Assembly: GCF_001675285.1 (NCBI RefSeq)
Contig: NZ_LSGQ01000026.1
Location: 22,866 to 86,865 of the forward strand
Length of the DNA: 64,000 nucleotides
Direction: 5' to 3'
Source: Elizabethkingia miricola
GTDB taxonomy: Bacteria > Bacteroidota > Bacteroidia > Flavobacteriales > Weeksellaceae
Shown: positions 1 through 10,925 of the stretch, one piece after another
How positions within the stretch are numbered: position 1 is the stretch's first letter
Layout of the letters: each line of letters starts with the position of its first letter
Translations under genes and position numbers: made by a program
Notes under the pieces: generated by a model
Seen by the model: only the letters and a program-made list of their open reading frames with translations
Databases searched by the model: none
Told to the model about the DNA's origin: nothing

Positions 1-140
1 AAAGTTTTTAGAAGGTACACAAAGAATGTGATTCTGGTTTTTAATCAGACTCTTTACTGACTTTGAAATTCTGCTGTCTCAAAGGACAAATAGCAACAGG
101 CTTACAGATAGAAAAACATGAAATTAACAATAGTATTGAA

Positions 141-1046
141 ATGAGTAAAAATGCGAGTTTAGGATCTCCCGGCTTACAATTCCGGGAAGCTATGCAAAAA
201 GAAAACCCTCTTCAGATCGTTGGTGCCATTAATGCTAATCATGCATTATTAGCACAGCAAGCCGGCTTTAATGCAATATACCTTTCAGGAGGTGGTGTTG
301 CTGCAGGTTCATTAGGCGTTCCGGATTTGGGTATTACGACATTGGATGATGTACTTACAGACATTCAGCGTATTACCAATGTATGCGATCTGCCTTTACT
401 GGTAGATGTCGATACCGGTTTCGGCCCTTCTGCCTTTAATATTGCCCGTACAGTGACTTCGTTGATTAAAGCCGGAGCAGCAGCTTTGCACATTGAAGAT
501 CAGGTTGGCGCAAAACGTTGTGGCCACCGTCCGGGTAAGGAACTTGTGAGCAAAGAAGAAATGTCGGACAGGCTGAAGGCGGCAACAGATGCCCGTACAG
601 ACGACAATTTTGTTATCGGTGCCCGTACAGATGCTTTTGCTAATGAGGGGCTGGAAAAAACATTGGAACGTGCTGTGGCATATAAAGAGGCGGGAGCCGA
701 CTTTATTTTTGCAGAAGCTGTTCCGGATCTTAATGTTTATCAAAAATTCGTAGATGCTACAGGTATTCCTGTTCTGGCAAATATTACCGAATTCGGAATG
801 ATTAAAATGTACACTGTGGACGAGCTGAAAACAGCCGGGGTAGGACTGGTATTGTACCCGTTGTCTGCCTTCCGTGCTGCGAACAAAGCAGCCCTCAATG
901 TATATGAACATATCCGCAAGGATGGTACTCAAGCCAATGTACTGGATACAATGCAGACCAGAGAAGAGCTGTACGCAAGTATTGGCTACTACGATTATGA
1001 GCAAAAATTAGATAACCTGTTTAAAACAAACCAAGATGTCAAGTAA
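141..1046 (+). CDS. prpB: 2-methylisocitrate lyase
   Basis: Cleaves 2-methylisocitrate to pyruvate and succinate, the last step of the methylcitrate cycle for propionyl-CoA. The 301-residue product is close to full family length and resembles E. coli PrpB along its whole length. The family motif KRCGH is at residues 125-129, with the catalytic Cys at 127, in the PEP mutase/isocitrate lyase TIM barrel. The Mg-binding acidic stretch VDVDTGFG lies near residues 88-95. I start at the ATG at 141. The frame is open back to a TTG at 63, but the extra 26 residues do not match the family, and that TTG lies inside a possible -7 promoter box (TGACTTTG, 58-65). The stop overlaps prpC by 11 bases, so the two are co-transcribed. 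Confidence 0.95.
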   Translation: MSKNASLGSPGLQFREAMQKENPLQIVGAINANHALLAQQAGFNAIYLSGGGVAAGSLGVPDLGITTLDDVLTDIQRITNVCDLPLLVDVDTGFGPSAFNIARTVTSLIKAGAAALHIEDQVGAKRCGHRPGKELVSKEEMSDRLKAATDARTDDNFVIGARTDAFANEGLEKTLERAVAYKEAGADFIFAEAVPDLNVYQKFVDATGIPVLANITEFGMIKMYTVDELKTAGVGLVLYPLSAFRAANKAALNVYEHIRKDGTQANVLDTMQTREELYASIGYYDYEQKLDNLFKTNQDVK

Positions 1047-2187
1047 CGAAGGAACCTTTAAACCTAAAAAAAGTGTGGCTCTTTCGGGGGTAACAGCAGG
1101 AAATACAGCGCTTTGCAGTGTTGGTAAAAGTGGAAATGATTTACATTACAGAGGTTATAATATTCTTGATCTGGCTGTGAAAGCTCAGTTTGAGGAAGTT
1201 GCCTACCTGCTTATATATGGCCAGCTGCCTACAGAAGCACAATTAAAAAATTATAAATCCAAACTAAAGTCACTACGGGGGCTGCCTAACTCTGTGAGAA
1301 ATATTCTGAAAAGTATTCCGGCAGCTGCACACCCAATGGACGTTATGCGATCTATGGTATCGGCTATTGGAAGTATACAGCCGGAGAAAGATGACCATAA
1401 TGTAGCAGGAGCAAGAGATATAGCAGATAAATTATTAGCGTCTTTTAGTTCAGGATTGCTGTACTGGTATCATTACAGTCATAATGGGAAAGAAATAGAA
1501 GTGAATACTGATGATGATACAATTGGTGGCCATTTTCTGCATTTATTACATGGTAAGGAACCTTCTGAATCCTGGGTGAAAGCTATGCAGATTTCACTTA
1601 ATCTGTATGCCGAACACGAATTCAATGCTTCTACTTTTACAAGCCGGGTTATAGCCGGAACAGGATCGGATTTTTATTCAGCGATTACAGGTGCAATTGG
1701 TGCATTAAGAGGTCCGAAACACGGCGGTGCCAATGAAGTTGCTTTTGAAATACAAAGCCGCTATAATTCTCCGGATGAAGCCGAAGCAGATATCCGCCAG
1801 CGGATTGCTAATAAAGAAGTGATTATAGGCTTTGGACATCCGGTATATACGATATCGGATCCACGAAATGTAGTTATTAAGGAAGTTGCCAGAGAGCTGT
1901 CTGAAGAATCTGGCGATATGCTGCTATTTAATATTGCTGAAAGACTGGAAACAGTAATGTGGGAAGAAAAGAAAATGTTCCCTAATCTGGATTGGTTCTC
2001 GGCAGTGTCTTATCATCAGATGGGAGTGCCGACACTCATGTTCACGCCATTATTTGTTATTTCCAGAGTAACCGGCTGGAGTGCACATATCATCGAACAG
2101 AGGCAGGATGGAAAAATCATCAGACCAAGTGCCAATTATATTGGACCAGAGAATAAAGAATTTGTCTCTATTAAAGACAGAAAATAG
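1036..2187 (+). CDS. prpC: 2-methylcitrate synthase
   Basis: Condenses propionyl-CoA with oxaloacetate to 2-methylcitrate, the entry step of the methylcitrate cycle. At 383 residues it is a type II citrate synthase fold of usual length for PrpC. The catalytic triad can be placed: His229 in GPKHGG, His268 in GFGHPVY and Asp319 in NLDW. The ATG overlaps the end of prpB by 11 bases, and prpD follows 49 bases downstream, giving a prpBCD order. Ordinary citrate synthase is the alternative, but the prpB and prpD neighbours decide for methylcitrate synthase. Confidence 0.95.
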   Translation: MSSNEGTFKPKKSVALSGVTAGNTALCSVGKSGNDLHYRGYNILDLAVKAQFEEVAYLLIYGQLPTEAQLKNYKSKLKSLRGLPNSVRNILKSIPAAAHPMDVMRSMVSAIGSIQPEKDDHNVAGARDIADKLLASFSSGLLYWYHYSHNGKEIEVNTDDDTIGGHFLHLLHGKEPSESWVKAMQISLNLYAEHEFNASTFTSRVIAGTGSDFYSAITGAIGALRGPKHGGANEVAFEIQSRYNSPDEAEADIRQRIANKEVIIGFGHPVYTISDPRNVVIKEVARELSEESGDMLLFNIAERLETVMWEEKKMFPNLDWFSAVSYHQMGVPTLMFTPLFVISRVTGWSAHIIEQRQDGKIIRPSANYIGPENKEFVSIKDRK

Positions 2188-2236
2188 ATCTTAAAATAAC
2201 ACCTAAATAATAAATAACATTCAACTTTAAATTACA

Positions 2237-3688
2237 ATGAGCAATCATATATCTAACGAAAGACCGCAACCAGATCATGTTTTAACGGCTATTGCGGATT
2301 ATGTACTGAATTACGAAATAAAGAATGATCTAGCCTGGAAAACTGCACACTATTGTCTATTGGATACTATAGGATGTGGTCTGGAGGCATTAACATATCC
2401 GGCATGTACCAAATTGCTGGGACCAATTGTAAAAGGAACCATTGTACCCAATGGTGCTAAAGTACCGGGAACACAGTTTCAGCTGGATCCGGTTCAGGCA
2501 GCTTTTAATATAGGCGCTATTATTCGCTGGCTGGATTTTAATGATACCTGGCTTGCTGCTGAATGGGGACATCCTTCGGATAATCTGGGCGGAATTTTGG
2601 CAACAGCTGACTGGTTGTCCAGAACGAATATAGCAGAAGGCAAAAAACCTCTGAAAATGGAACAGGTATTGGAAGCTATGATTATGGCACATGAGATTCA
2701 AGGTGTAATAGCTCTGGAAAATTCATTTAATAAAGTCGGACTGGATCATGTGTTGTTAGTAAAATTGGCGTCTACGGCTGTTGTCGGAAAGCTGATTGGC
2801 CTTACCAGAGACGAACTGATTAATGCTGTTTCGCTTGCATTTGTAGATGGGCAATCCCTAAGAACATACCGCCACGCACCTAATACAGGTAGTCGCAAAT
2901 CCTGGGCAGCCGGAGATGCTACTTCCAGAGCTGTACGTCTGGCACTAATTGCCAAAACAGGGGAAATGGGTTACCCTTCTGTTCTGACTGCAAAAACATG
3001 GGGTTTTTATGATGTTTCCTTCAAAGGAAATGAGTTTAAGTTCCAGAGAGATTATGGTTCTTATGTTATGGAAAATGTTTTATTCAAAATTTCTTTCCCT
3101 GCTGAATTCCATTCTCAGACAGCTGTAGAAGCTGCTATGACATTACATAAAAAGCTGAATGAATTAGGAAAAACAACTGCAGATATCCGGAAGATTACAA
3201 TCCGTACCCATGAAGCCGCTATCCGTATTATTGATAAAAAAGGACCTCTGAATAATCCTGCAGACCGCGATCATTGTCTTCAGTATATGATTGCGGTGCC
3301 TCTTATTTTCGGAAGACTTACTGCTGCAGATTATGAAGACAATATAGCATCTGATGCAAGAATAGATGTGTTACGTGACAAAATGGAATGTGTAGAAGAT
3401 GTTCAGTTTACTAAAGATTATCACGACCCTGAAAAACGTTCCATTGCCAATGCGCTTACTGTAGAGTTAAATGACGGAACAGTATTGGAAGAAATAGTTG
3501 TTGAATATCCTATTGGGCACAAACGCAGGAGAGAAGAAGGTATTCCGGAACTGATTAAAAAATACAAAGTTAATCTGGCCCGTATTTTCCCTGAAAAGCA
3601 ACAGCGGATTTTACTGGAAAATTCCCTGGATTATAATACACTGGTAAACCTTAACGTAAATGAATTCGTTGATTTGCTAGTGATCTAA
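2237..3688 (+). CDS. prpD: 2-methylcitrate dehydratase (MmgE/PrpD family)
   Basis: Dehydrates 2-methylcitrate to 2-methyl-cis-aconitate, which an aconitase then hydrates to the PrpB substrate. The 483-residue product matches the usual PrpD length. Family landmarks include [11 protein letters not shown] near residue 42, [10 protein letters not shown] near 115 and [17 protein letters not shown] near 280. It is the last gene before a strong hairpin at 3698-3746, so it closes the prpBCD unit. No acnD or prpF is present in the window, which fits a PrpD-type rather than AcnD-type cycle. Confidence 0.94.
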   Translation: MSNHISNERPQPDHVLTAIADYVLNYEIKNDLAWKTAHYCLLDTIGCGLEALTYPACTKLLGPIVKGTIVPNGAKVPGTQFQLDPVQAAFNIGAIIRWLDFNDTWLAAEWGHPSDNLGGILATADWLSRTNIAEGKKPLKMEQVLEAMIMAHEIQGVIALENSFNKVGLDHVLLVKLASTAVVGKLIGLTRDELINAVSLAFVDGQSLRTYRHAPNTGSRKSWAAGDATSRAVRLALIAKTGEMGYPSVLTAKTWGFYDVSFKGNEFKFQRDYGSYVMENVLFKISFPAEFHSQTAVEAAMTLHKKLNELGKTTADIRKITIRTHEAAIRIIDKKGPLNNPADRDHCLQYMIAVPLIFGRLTAADYEDNIASDARIDVLRDKMECVEDVQFTKDYHDPEKRSIANALTVELNDGTVLEEIVVEYPIGHKRRREEGIPELIKKYKVNLARIFPEKQQRILLENSLDYNTLVNLNVNEFVDLLVI

Positions 3689-3697
3689 ACAATACTG

Positions 3698-3746
3698 AAC
3701 GGAAAGTTAAGGAGCTATTGCAGCCGCCTTAGCTTTCCGTTTTTAT
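3698..3746 (+). terminator. Rho-independent terminator after prpBCD
   Basis: The arms AACGGAAAGttAAGG (3698-3712) and CCTTAgCTTTCCGTT (3727-3741) pair almost perfectly, and a T run follows (3740-3745). It separates prpBCD from the valine operon, although some read-through is possible. Confidence 0.8.
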
Positions 3747-3771
3747 TCCCTATACACCAATCCTTTTTATA

Positions 3772-5268
3772 ATGTCAGAAAAAATCAAAATATTAATAAA
3801 CGGTGCTTTTACAGAAAGTAAAGCTACCGAATACTTACCTGTAGAAAACCCGGCAACACAGGAAACTATTGCTGAGGTTCCGTTAACTTTGCTGTCAGAG
3901 ATCGATGAAGCTATTGAAGCAGCATCTGCAGCTTTTAAAATATGGAAAGAAGTTGCTACTCCCGAACGTGCAAGGCTTTTTCTCAGATACCAGCAACTAC
4001 TGAAAGAACACCAGAAGGAACTTGCAGAAATACTTTCCAAAGAAAATGGTAAAACCTTTGCCGATGCTATGGGAGATGTATGGCGCGGTATAGAGGTGGT
4101 GGAGCATGCTTGTAATATTCCTACACTGATGATGGGAGAGACTGTGGAAAATGTAGCAAGAGCGGTAGATACCTACAGTTATGTACAGCCATTGGGTGTA
4201 TGTGCGGGTATTACGCCATTCAACTTTCCGGCAATGATTCCATTATGGATGTTTCCTATGGCTATTGCCTGTGGCAATACTTTTATCCTGAAGCCATCGG
4301 AGCAGACACCAATGACTTCTGTAAGAATGGCGGAGTTGTTTTATGAAGCGGGTTTTCCAAAAGGCGTACTGAATATCGTTCATGGTGCTAAAGATCAGGT
4401 GAATCATCTGCTGAATCATCCGGATATAAGAGCTATTTCTTTTGTCGGATCTGTTCCTGTTGCAGAACACGTTTACAGAACAGGAACCCATAACCTGAAA
4501 CGGGTACAGGCTTTTGGCGGGGCAAAAAACCATATGGTTGTAATGCCTGATGCCAATAAAGAGCAGGTCATTAATAATCTGGTTGGAGCTTCCTGTGGAG
4601 CAGCAGGACAGCGCTGTATGGCAATTAGTGTTGCTGTTTTGGTGGGAGAGGCTCAGAACTGGATAGATGATATCAAAAAAGCACTAAGCACTATTAAACC
4701 TGGTTTCTGGTCCGATGAATCTGCAGCTTATGGTCCGCTGATCAATAAGCAATCCAAAGAAAAGGTTCTGAGACTTATCCGGAGTGCATATGATCAGGGA
4801 GCAGAAGTATTGCTGGATGGCAGTAATTGTACTGTAGAAGGTTATGAAAACGGATATTTTGTAGGGCCAACATTATTCAGTAATGTTTCAACAGATATGG
4901 ACATTTATAAAGAGGAGATTTTCGGTCCTGCACTATTGTTACTGAAAGCTGATACGCTGGACGAAGCCATAAAAATTATCAATGCTAATCCTTATGGCAA
5001 CGGGACTTCTATTTTTACCAATTCGGGTGCAGCAGCACGAAAGTTTCAACACGAAATAGAAGTAGGTCAGATCGGAATTAACCTGCCGATACCGGTTCCT
5101 TTACCATTCTTTTCTTTTACAGGCTGGCGCAAATCGTTTTTCGGAGACCTGCATTCCTATGGAAAGCAAGGGGTGCGTTTTTATACAGAAACCAAGACCA
5201 TTACTGCACGCTGGTTCGAAGAGGATGTACTAGGAGGTAATGTGAATATGACTATAGCTTTAAAATAA
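3772..5268 (+). CDS. mmsA: CoA-acylating methylmalonate-semialdehyde dehydrogenase
   Basis: Oxidises methylmalonate semialdehyde to propionyl-CoA and CO2 with NAD and CoA, the last step of valine degradation. The 498-residue aldehyde dehydrogenase has the MmsA-type motifs: [15 protein letters not shown] near 148-162, the nucleotide-binding SFVGSV near 223, [10 protein letters not shown] near 248, and the catalytic Cys282 in GQRCMA. It lacks the usual Glu general base, as expected for CoA-acylating enzymes. It heads a five-gene run with short gaps, and its product feeds the upstream prpBCD enzymes. Confidence 0.93.
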   Translation: MSEKIKILINGAFTESKATEYLPVENPATQETIAEVPLTLLSEIDEAIEAASAAFKIWKEVATPERARLFLRYQQLLKEHQKELAEILSKENGKTFADAMGDVWRGIEVVEHACNIPTLMMGETVENVARAVDTYSYVQPLGVCAGITPFNFPAMIPLWMFPMAIACGNTFILKPSEQTPMTSVRMAELFYEAGFPKGVLNIVHGAKDQVNHLLNHPDIRAISFVGSVPVAEHVYRTGTHNLKRVQAFGGAKNHMVVMPDANKEQVINNLVGASCGAAGQRCMAISVAVLVGEAQNWIDDIKKALSTIKPGFWSDESAAYGPLINKQSKEKVLRLIRSAYDQGAEVLLDGSNCTVEGYENGYFVGPTLFSNVSTDMDIYKEEIFGPALLLLKADTLDEAIKIINANPYGNGTSIFTNSGAAARKFQHEIEVGQIGINLPIPVPLPFFSFTGWRKSFFGDLHSYGKQGVRFYTETKTITARWFEEDVLGGNVNMTIALK

Positions 5269-5314
5269 CGGACTGAAAATCATGTTCAGTACTCAATTTT
5301 TAACCGAATAAAAT

Positions 5315-6475
5315 ATGCAGTTTAACCTAAATGAAAACCAGTGTGCCTTTCAGGAGGCTGCGAGAAGTTTTGCCCAAAAAGAGTTAGCGCCGTATGCTTC
5401 GGAATGGGATGCTAAAAAGATATTCCCCAGAGAAGCTATTTTAAAAGCCGGAGAGCTGGGATTTTGCGGTATTTATACAAGTGAGGAGAGCGGGGGTTTA
5501 GGTCTTTCGAGACTGGATGCTGCGATTATATTTGAAGAACTGGCAGCAGCATGTCCGTCTACTACGGCCTATATTACTATTCATAATATGGTTTCATGGA
5601 TGATTGATGAATATGCAAAAGATGAAATCCGACAAGAATTGTGTCACAAATTATCAACAGGAGATCTTTTGGGATCATATTGTCTTACAGAACCCGGATC
5701 CGGATCAGATGCAGCAAGCCTGAAAACAACAGCTGTAAAGCAAGGTAATAAATACCTGATAAATGGTACAAAAGCATTTATTTCCGGTGCCGGAGAAAGT
5801 GATGTACTTATTGTAATGGCTCGTACAGGAGATGCTTCTTCAAAAGGAATCAGTGCTTTTGTTGTTTCTGCCAAAAGCCCGGGAATAAGCTTTGGCGAAA
5901 ACGAAAAAAAACTGGGATGGAATACTCAGCCAACAAGATTTGTATTTCTGGATCAGGTAGAAGTAGATGAAAGTCATCTTTTGGGAACATTGGGTGAAGG
6001 CTTTAAAATTGCTCTGAAAGGACTGGACGGCGGGCGTATTAATATCGGAACCTGTTCTGTAGGGGCTGCTCAGGGAGCCATTAATCAGGCACAACGTTAT
6101 ATGCATGAGAGACAGCAGTTCGGGAAATCTTTAGCGCAATTTCAGTCATTGCAATTTAAGATTGCAGATATGGTAACAGAGTTGGTTGCAGCAAGACAGA
6201 TGATACATCTGGCGGCGTTTAAACTGGATTCTAGTGATCCTAATGCTGCGACATATTGTGCAATGGCCAAAAGACTGGCTACTGATATGTGTTTTAATAT
6301 TTGCAATGAGGCCTTACAGATACTAGGCGGATATGGTTGTACTCAGGACTTCCCTGTAGAGAGACTAATGCGAGATGCAAGAGTACATCAGGTTGTAGAG
6401 GGTACAAATGAAATTATGAAATTGGTAATCTCCAGAAAAATACTGGAGGAAGGAGCTACGCTCCGGATCAGATAA
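5315..6475 (+). CDS. Acyl-CoA dehydrogenase, probably isobutyryl-CoA dehydrogenase
   Basis: FAD-dependent alpha,beta-dehydrogenation of a short branched acyl-CoA. The 386-residue product has the full three-domain acyl-CoA dehydrogenase layout. Visible motifs are the FAD/substrate signature YCLTEPGSGSDAASL near 122-136, the quinone-linked mid-domain, GGYGCTQDFPVER near 339, and the catalytic Glu362 in VVEGTNEI. Family resemblance alone does not fix the substrate. The position between mmsA and the 3-hydroxyisobutyryl-CoA hydrolase points to isobutyryl-CoA, giving methacrylyl-CoA. A short hairpin (ACTGAA/TTCAGT) lies in the 46-base gap upstream. Confidence 0.88.
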   Translation: MQFNLNENQCAFQEAARSFAQKELAPYASEWDAKKIFPREAILKAGELGFCGIYTSEESGGLGLSRLDAAIIFEELAAACPSTTAYITIHNMVSWMIDEYAKDEIRQELCHKLSTGDLLGSYCLTEPGSGSDAASLKTTAVKQGNKYLINGTKAFISGAGESDVLIVMARTGDASSKGISAFVVSAKSPGISFGENEKKLGWNTQPTRFVFLDQVEVDESHLLGTLGEGFKIALKGLDGGRINIGTCSVGAAQGAINQAQRYMHERQQFGKSLAQFQSLQFKIADMVTELVAARQMIHLAAFKLDSSDPNAATYCAMAKRLATDMCFNICNEALQILGGYGCTQDFPVERLMRDARVHQVVEGTNEIMKLVISRKILEEGATLRIR

Positions 6476-6513
6476 AGATTAACTTTATAATCACGTCATT
6501 TTCACTTAAAAAT

Positions 6514-7620
6514 ATGGATTTAATACATACAGAAATAAAAAATAAAGTCGGTTTCATTACGCTTAATTCAGAAAAGACCCTTAATTCTCTTTCGCTTCCT
6601 ATGATCGAGCAACTGGGTGTAGCCCTGAAAAAGTGGGAGTTGTCCGATGAAATTTCTTGCATCTTTTTGCAGGGTGCCGGTGAGAAAGCATTCTGTGCCG
6701 GAGGCGATGTAAGGAAGCTTCATGATGCTATTGTTGAACAACGGATTACTGATCCAAAGAAGGTTCCGCAGGAATGTCTTGATTTTTTCTCTAAAGAATA
6801 CAAAGTAGATTATGCTATTCATACGTATCCCAAACCTGTAATTGTTTGGGGAAGCGGAATTGTCATGGGTGGTGGAATAGGCCTGATGGTAGGAGCTTCT
6901 CACCGTATTGTTACGGAGAAAAGTAAACTGGCTATGCCGGAAATTACAATTGGTTTGTATCCGGATGTCGGCGGAACCTGGTTTTTAAACAGAATGCCTT
7001 CTGCTTATGGATTGTATTCCGGTTTAACGGGAGCCAGACTGGATGGTGCCGATTGCCGATTTCTGGGGCTGGCAGATTATTACATAGAGTCAGATTCAAA
7101 AGAAGATCTGGTAAAAGCTTTGGAGCAGGCAGATTGGAGTGGCGGTCGCTATAAAACAGTTTCGGGGGTGCTGGAAAAGTTTTCAGCACGTACCAGAATG
7201 CCAGAATCTAAAGCCGCTGCTCGTGAGTTGTTCATCCGGAAATTTGAAGGAGTGAATACTCTAAAAGAGTTTACTGATATTCTAACAGCATATCAGGGAG
7301 AAGATGAATGGGTAGATGTAGGTATTAAAACTTTTAAATCCGGTTCTCCGAGTTCTGCAAGTATCATTTTCAGACAGCTGAAACAGGGTGTAAAACTGAG
7401 TTTGGAAGATGTATTTCGCTCAGAACTTAACTTATCGTGCCAATGTTGTATGCATCCGGATTTTGCAGAGGGCGTACGTGCTTTACTGGTAGATAAAGAC
7501 CAGTCTCCGAAATGGATTCCGGCGACGCAGGATGAGGTTACAGAAGAATGGATAGATAGTTATTTTTCCTCTGTCTGGAATGATGAAGAACATCCTTTAA
7601 AGAATCTAAGTATAAATTAA
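6514..7620 (+). CDS. 3-hydroxyisobutyryl-CoA hydrolase (enoyl-CoA hydratase/isomerase family)
   Basis: Hydrolyses 3-hydroxyisobutyryl-CoA to free 3-hydroxyisobutyrate. The 368-residue length is typical of the HIBCH branch, which is longer than ordinary crotonases (about 260). Motifs include GAGEKAFCAGGDVRKL near residues 52-67, GGGIGLMVGASHRI near 119, the LAMPEITIGLYPDVGGTWFL stretch near 138-157, and a C-terminal ECH_2 extension. It lies between the acyl-CoA dehydrogenase and mmsB, and only 9 bases separate its stop from the mmsB start. Confidence 0.9.
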   Translation: MDLIHTEIKNKVGFITLNSEKTLNSLSLPMIEQLGVALKKWELSDEISCIFLQGAGEKAFCAGGDVRKLHDAIVEQRITDPKKVPQECLDFFSKEYKVDYAIHTYPKPVIVWGSGIVMGGGIGLMVGASHRIVTEKSKLAMPEITIGLYPDVGGTWFLNRMPSAYGLYSGLTGARLDGADCRFLGLADYYIESDSKEDLVKALEQADWSGGRYKTVSGVLEKFSARTRMPESKAAARELFIRKFEGVNTLKEFTDILTAYQGEDEWVDVGIKTFKSGSPSSASIIFRQLKQGVKLSLEDVFRSELNLSCQCCMHPDFAEGVRALLVDKDQSPKWIPATQDEVTEEWIDSYFSSVWNDEEHPLKNLSIN

Positions 7621-7629
7621 TCAATGATC

Positions 7630-8511
7630 ATGAAAAAAATCGCATTTATAGGATTAGGAAATATGGGCGGCCCTATGGCTGCAAATCTTGTAAGAAAAGG
7701 CTATGATGTTAATGGTTTTGATCTTTCAGCAGATGCCCTGAATCATTTAAAAGAAGCCGGAGGTTATATTGCTGATTCTTCTGTAGAAGCTATTGCAGAT
7801 GCAGATGTTGTTATTACAATGCTGCCTTCAGGAAAACATGTTTCCGATTTGTATTCTGACGAGTTTATAGCTCATCTGAAACCATATGCTCTTCTGATAG
7901 ACAGCAGTACAATTGATACTGTTACTGCCAGAGCCGTTGCAGATAAAGTGCAGTTAAAAGGCTGTAGTATGATAGATGCACCTGTTTCCGGAGGAACCAG
8001 CGGAGCACAAGCCGGAACATTAACCTTTATTGTTGGGGGAACACTGGATAATTTTGAAAAAGCAAAGCCTGTATTAGAATGTATGGGAAAGAATATTTTC
8101 CATGCCGGAGAATCCGGAGCGGGACAGGTTGCAAAAATGTGTAATAATATGCTTCTGGCAGTTCATATGATTGGTACTTCGGAAGCTATTAATCTGGGAG
8201 TTAGGCAAGGACTGGATCCTAAAGTTCTGAGTGAGATTATGAAAAAGAGCTCAGGCGGGAACTGGTCTCTGGAAGTATACAATCCTTATCCCGGAGTGAT
8301 GGAAAATACACCCGCATCAAAAGATTATGCAGGCGGTTTTGCTGTAGATCTTATGGCAAAAGATCTTGGCCTGGCTGCGGCGGCAGGACTGGAGACAAAA
8401 ACTGCAACACCGCTGGGAAGCACAGCACTAAACTTGTACCGAATGTGGAGTGATGCCGGTAACGGGAAAATTGATTTCTCCAGTATTATCAGGTTTCTTA
8501 ACAAACAATAA
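7630..8511 (+). CDS. mmsB: 3-hydroxyisobutyrate dehydrogenase
   Basis: Oxidises 3-hydroxyisobutyrate to methylmalonate semialdehyde with NAD, supplying MmsA. The product is 293 residues from the ATG at 7630; an ATG two codons upstream (7624) is equally possible. The Rossmann motif GLGNMGGPMAANL is at the N-terminus, the substrate signature DAPVSGGTSGAQAGTL is near 118-133, and the catalytic Lys is in GQVAKMCNNML near 170. It belongs to the beta-hydroxyacid dehydrogenase family. It is tightly spaced within the valine operon, and only 5 bases precede the next start. Confidence 0.92.
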   Translation: MKKIAFIGLGNMGGPMAANLVRKGYDVNGFDLSADALNHLKEAGGYIADSSVEAIADADVVITMLPSGKHVSDLYSDEFIAHLKPYALLIDSSTIDTVTARAVADKVQLKGCSMIDAPVSGGTSGAQAGTLTFIVGGTLDNFEKAKPVLECMGKNIFHAGESGAGQVAKMCNNMLLAVHMIGTSEAINLGVRQGLDPKVLSEIMKKSSGGNWSLEVYNPYPGVMENTPASKDYAGGFAVDLMAKDLGLAAAAGLETKTATPLGSTALNLYRMWSDAGNGKIDFSSIIRFLNKQ

Positions 8512-8516
8512 CGACT

Positions 8517-9299
8517 ATGAATTTCGAAACATTAATTTATACACAGGACGGTTATACCGGAATATTAACAATTAATCGTCCACAGGCTTTGAATGCTTTA
8601 AATGCAGATGTATTGAAAGAACTGAAAGTGTTTACAGACTATATTAAAACAAATAAAGAGATACGGGCTCTTATTATTACCGGAGCAGGTGATAAAGCTT
8701 TTGTGGCGGGAGCAGATATAAAAGCAATGCAGGGAATGACTCCCGAAGAGGCAGAAAGATTCTCGGTTACTGCCCAGGCGGTATTCGATGCTATTGAAGC
8801 ATTGCCATTTGCTGTTATAGCTGCGGTAAACGGCTTTGCTTTAGGAGGAGGCTGTGAACTTGCATTGGCCTGTGATATTATTCTTGCGAGTGAAAAAGCT
8901 CGATTTGGTCTGCCGGAAGTTACATTGGGGCTTTTACCTTGTTTTGGTGGGACACAGCGTCTTCCAAGAGCAATAGGTTTGTATAAAGCAAAGGAAATGA
9001 TTTTTTCGGGTGAGTTTTATACCGCGGAAAACTGCAAAGGATTTGGTTTTGTCAATCGAGTAACAGCTTCGGAAGATCTGTTGGATGAGGCCTGTAAGCT
9101 TGCTGGAACCATTGCTTCCAGAGGTCCTGTTGCAGTAGCGAAAGCAAAGCAATCACTGAATACAGGAACTGAAATACATCTCGATGAAGGATTAAAACAA
9201 GAAGCTTATCTCTTTGGCGAGCTCTTCAATACGGAGGATCATCATGAAGGCATAGGAGCTTTTATAGAAAAACGCAGTCCTGATTTTAAAGGAAAATAA
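8517..9299 (+). CDS. Enoyl-CoA hydratase
   Basis: Crotonase-fold hydratase of 260 residues. In this context it probably hydrates methacrylyl-CoA to 3-hydroxyisobutyryl-CoA. The oxyanion-hole segments [16 protein letters not shown] near 54-69 and [15 protein letters not shown] near 105-119 are intact. Both catalytic Glu positions (in GGCELA and LPEVTLGL) are present. It completes the pathway set from isobutyryl-CoA to propionyl-CoA. It could also act on short-chain fatty acyl intermediates, since the family is promiscuous. queH follows after 14 bases. Confidence 0.9.
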   Translation: MNFETLIYTQDGYTGILTINRPQALNALNADVLKELKVFTDYIKTNKEIRALIITGAGDKAFVAGADIKAMQGMTPEEAERFSVTAQAVFDAIEALPFAVIAAVNGFALGGGCELALACDIILASEKARFGLPEVTLGLLPCFGGTQRLPRAIGLYKAKEMIFSGEFYTAENCKGFGFVNRVTASEDLLDEACKLAGTIASRGPVAVAKAKQSLNTGTEIHLDEGLKQEAYLFGELFNTEDHHEGIGAFIEKRSPDFKGK

Positions 9300-9313
9300 A
9301 GATTATAATATAT

Positions 9314-9973
9314 ATGAGTTTGATAAGAGAGAAGTTGATGCTGCCGGAAGAAGGTAAGAAATTGTTATTGCATTCTTGTTGTGCACCATGCTCAGGAGAA
9401 GTGATGGAAGCAATAATAGCCTCCGGTATAGAGTTTACAATATTCTTTTACAACCCCAATATCCACCCCAAAAAGGAATATGACTTGCGGAAAGAAGAAA
9501 ATATACGTTTTGCAGAAAAGTATAATATTCCTTTTATAGATGCTGATTATGATGTGGATAATTGGTTTTCCCGGGCCAAAGGAATGGAATGGGAACCTGA
9601 AAAAGGAGTACGCTGTACAATGTGTTTTGATATGCGTTTTGAACGTACGGCATTATACGCTTATGAAAATGGATTTGACGTTATATCCAGTTCTTTAGGA
9701 ATATCCAGATGGAAGAATATGGAACAGATTAATGACTGTGGTCTACGGGCAGCTGAGCATTATGAAGGTATTACCTACTGGACCTATAACTGGAGAAAGA
9801 AAGGCGGTTCGGCAAGAATGTTGGAAATTAGCAAGCAGGAACAATTTTATATGCAGGAATATTGCGGCTGTGCTTATTCTTTGCGGGATACTAACAAATG
9901 GAGAATGGAAAATGGCCGGGAGAAAATAAAACTGGGAGAAAAATATTATGGTATCCATGAAGGGGATGGATAA
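9314..9973 (+). CDS. queH: Epoxyqueuosine reductase QueH (DUF208)
   Basis: Reduces epoxyqueuosine to queuosine in tRNA and is the non-orthologous replacement of QueG. The 219-residue product begins with [14 protein letters not shown] near residues 17-30, carrying the CC and CxxC-type cysteines of the family. A second pair CTMC lies near 101-104 and the [12 protein letters not shown] segment near 130-141. A C-terminal Cys pair EYCGCAYS lies near 183-190. It is placed directly behind the valine operon with a 14-base gap. It is probably co-transcribed but functionally unrelated. It ends at the hairpin at 10015-10050. Confidence 0.9.
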   Translation: MSLIREKLMLPEEGKKLLLHSCCAPCSGEVMEAIIASGIEFTIFFYNPNIHPKKEYDLRKEENIRFAEKYNIPFIDADYDVDNWFSRAKGMEWEPEKGVRCTMCFDMRFERTALYAYENGFDVISSSLGISRWKNMEQINDCGLRAAEHYEGITYWTYNWRKKGGSARMLEISKQEQFYMQEYCGCAYSLRDTNKWRMENGREKIKLGEKYYGIHEGDG

Positions 9974-10014
9974 AAGTAAAAAACACTGCTCTGAAAAATA
10001 CAAATAGTTATCAT

Positions 10015-10050
10015 AAAAAAGCCGTATCAAGAATTTTGATACGGCTTTTT
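10015..10050 (+). terminator. Bidirectional terminator
   Basis: A perfect 10-bp stem GCCGTATCAA/TTGATACGGC (10021-10030 and 10036-10045) has a 5-base loop, A6 before it and T5 after it. It lies between convergent queH and the lipoprotein gene and can end both. Confidence 0.88.
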
Positions 10051-10078
10051 ATATTCTTTAGTCATGAATGAGCTTCTT

Positions 10079-10510
10079 CTAAGAATTTTGAGCTACGAAC
10101 TTTTTGTAATTCTCTTCGTTTTTAAAATAGGCTACTTCACCATTATCACCAACCATCACGATATAAGCATTTGCTTTATCTATTTTTTCTCCACTGAATG
10201 GATCTGTGGTCTCTCTTACACTTTTATCTTTTGGAATACGCTCCACACACATTTCGCAACAACCATAATAAGTTTTTCCGTCATGGGGTACTTCTATTTG
10301 CTTCTTTCCCATATAAGCATCGTTTACCATGCATACGGTTTCATTCGGCACTTTATCTCCCTTTGCGTATTTACCATCAGACGATGTAGCTTTCATCTGA
10401 TCTGCCATTGTCTGTGTCTGAGTTTCATTCTTTGGTTTGTCAGTGTTGCATGCGTATAGTATGACAGAACTGAAAATAATAAGAGATGTATTCCTAAGTG
10501 TTGTTTTCAT
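10079..10510 (-). CDS. Lipoprotein with Cys-rich metal-binding (TRASH/YHS-like) domain
   Basis: A 143-residue exported lipoprotein. The signal peptide ends in a lipobox with Cys21 (ILYAC). The mature part has a Lys/Thr-rich linker, then a small domain with VCMVNDAYMGKK near 60-71, YYGCCEMC near 82-89 and FSGEKIDKANA near 104-114. The clustered Cys residues and the TDPFSGEKI element resemble YHS/TRASH heavy-metal-binding modules, so a periplasmic or outer-membrane copper or metal role is plausible. That is inference from motif shape only. A good -7 box (TAATTTTG, minus strand, 10547-10540) lies about 30 bases upstream. It stands alone, convergent with queH. Confidence 0.7.
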   Translation of the reverse strand: MKTTLRNTSLIIFSSVILYACNTDKPKNETQTQTMADQMKATSSDGKYAKGDKVPNETVCMVNDAYMGKKQIEVPHDGKTYYGCCEMCVERIPKDKSVRETTDPFSGEKIDKANAYIVMVGDNGEVAYFKNEENYKKFVAQNS

Positions 10511-10925
10511 TGCTAATATTATTTAATCAAAATGATCTTCAAAATTAACCTTAATACTGCAGCATAGTTTATCAAATTTTGGTAAAATTTTATATGAAAG
10601 TAAAATAAATGAGCACTAATGTTTCTTTATTTTTTTTATTGCTTTTTTATTAAAAATTATTTATAACTATTTGTAATAAAACTATTTATTAGTCAATATA
10701 TTGATTTATTATTATTTTATATATAAAAGTAATTTCATATCAATTGAAATATTCAATAGATTAATTTTATTTATTTTGGCTATTTCCTGTTAATTATATC
10801 TGTTTAGTCGTTTGTTAATAGATGTTAAACTTGTTTTTTTTCTTTTAACCCCTTTTCCAAAAGTTTATCTAAGCTTAAAGAAAACTTAAAGAAAACTAAT
10901 AGTAAATTAATAAACCTTAATTAGC
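10511..10925. other. AT-rich intergenic region with divergent promoters
   Basis: 415 bases between divergent genes, strikingly AT-rich (10600-10760 is almost all A and T). It holds the -7 box of the lipoprotein gene and presumably the promoter of the GT32 gene. I see no open frame, tRNA or stable hairpin. Confidence 0.6.

Noticed and set aside
396..1004. Long open frame on the minus strand inside prpB
   Set aside because: It is antisense to a well-conserved gene, its protein is Cys/Phe-rich without any motif, and it follows from codon use of the real gene.
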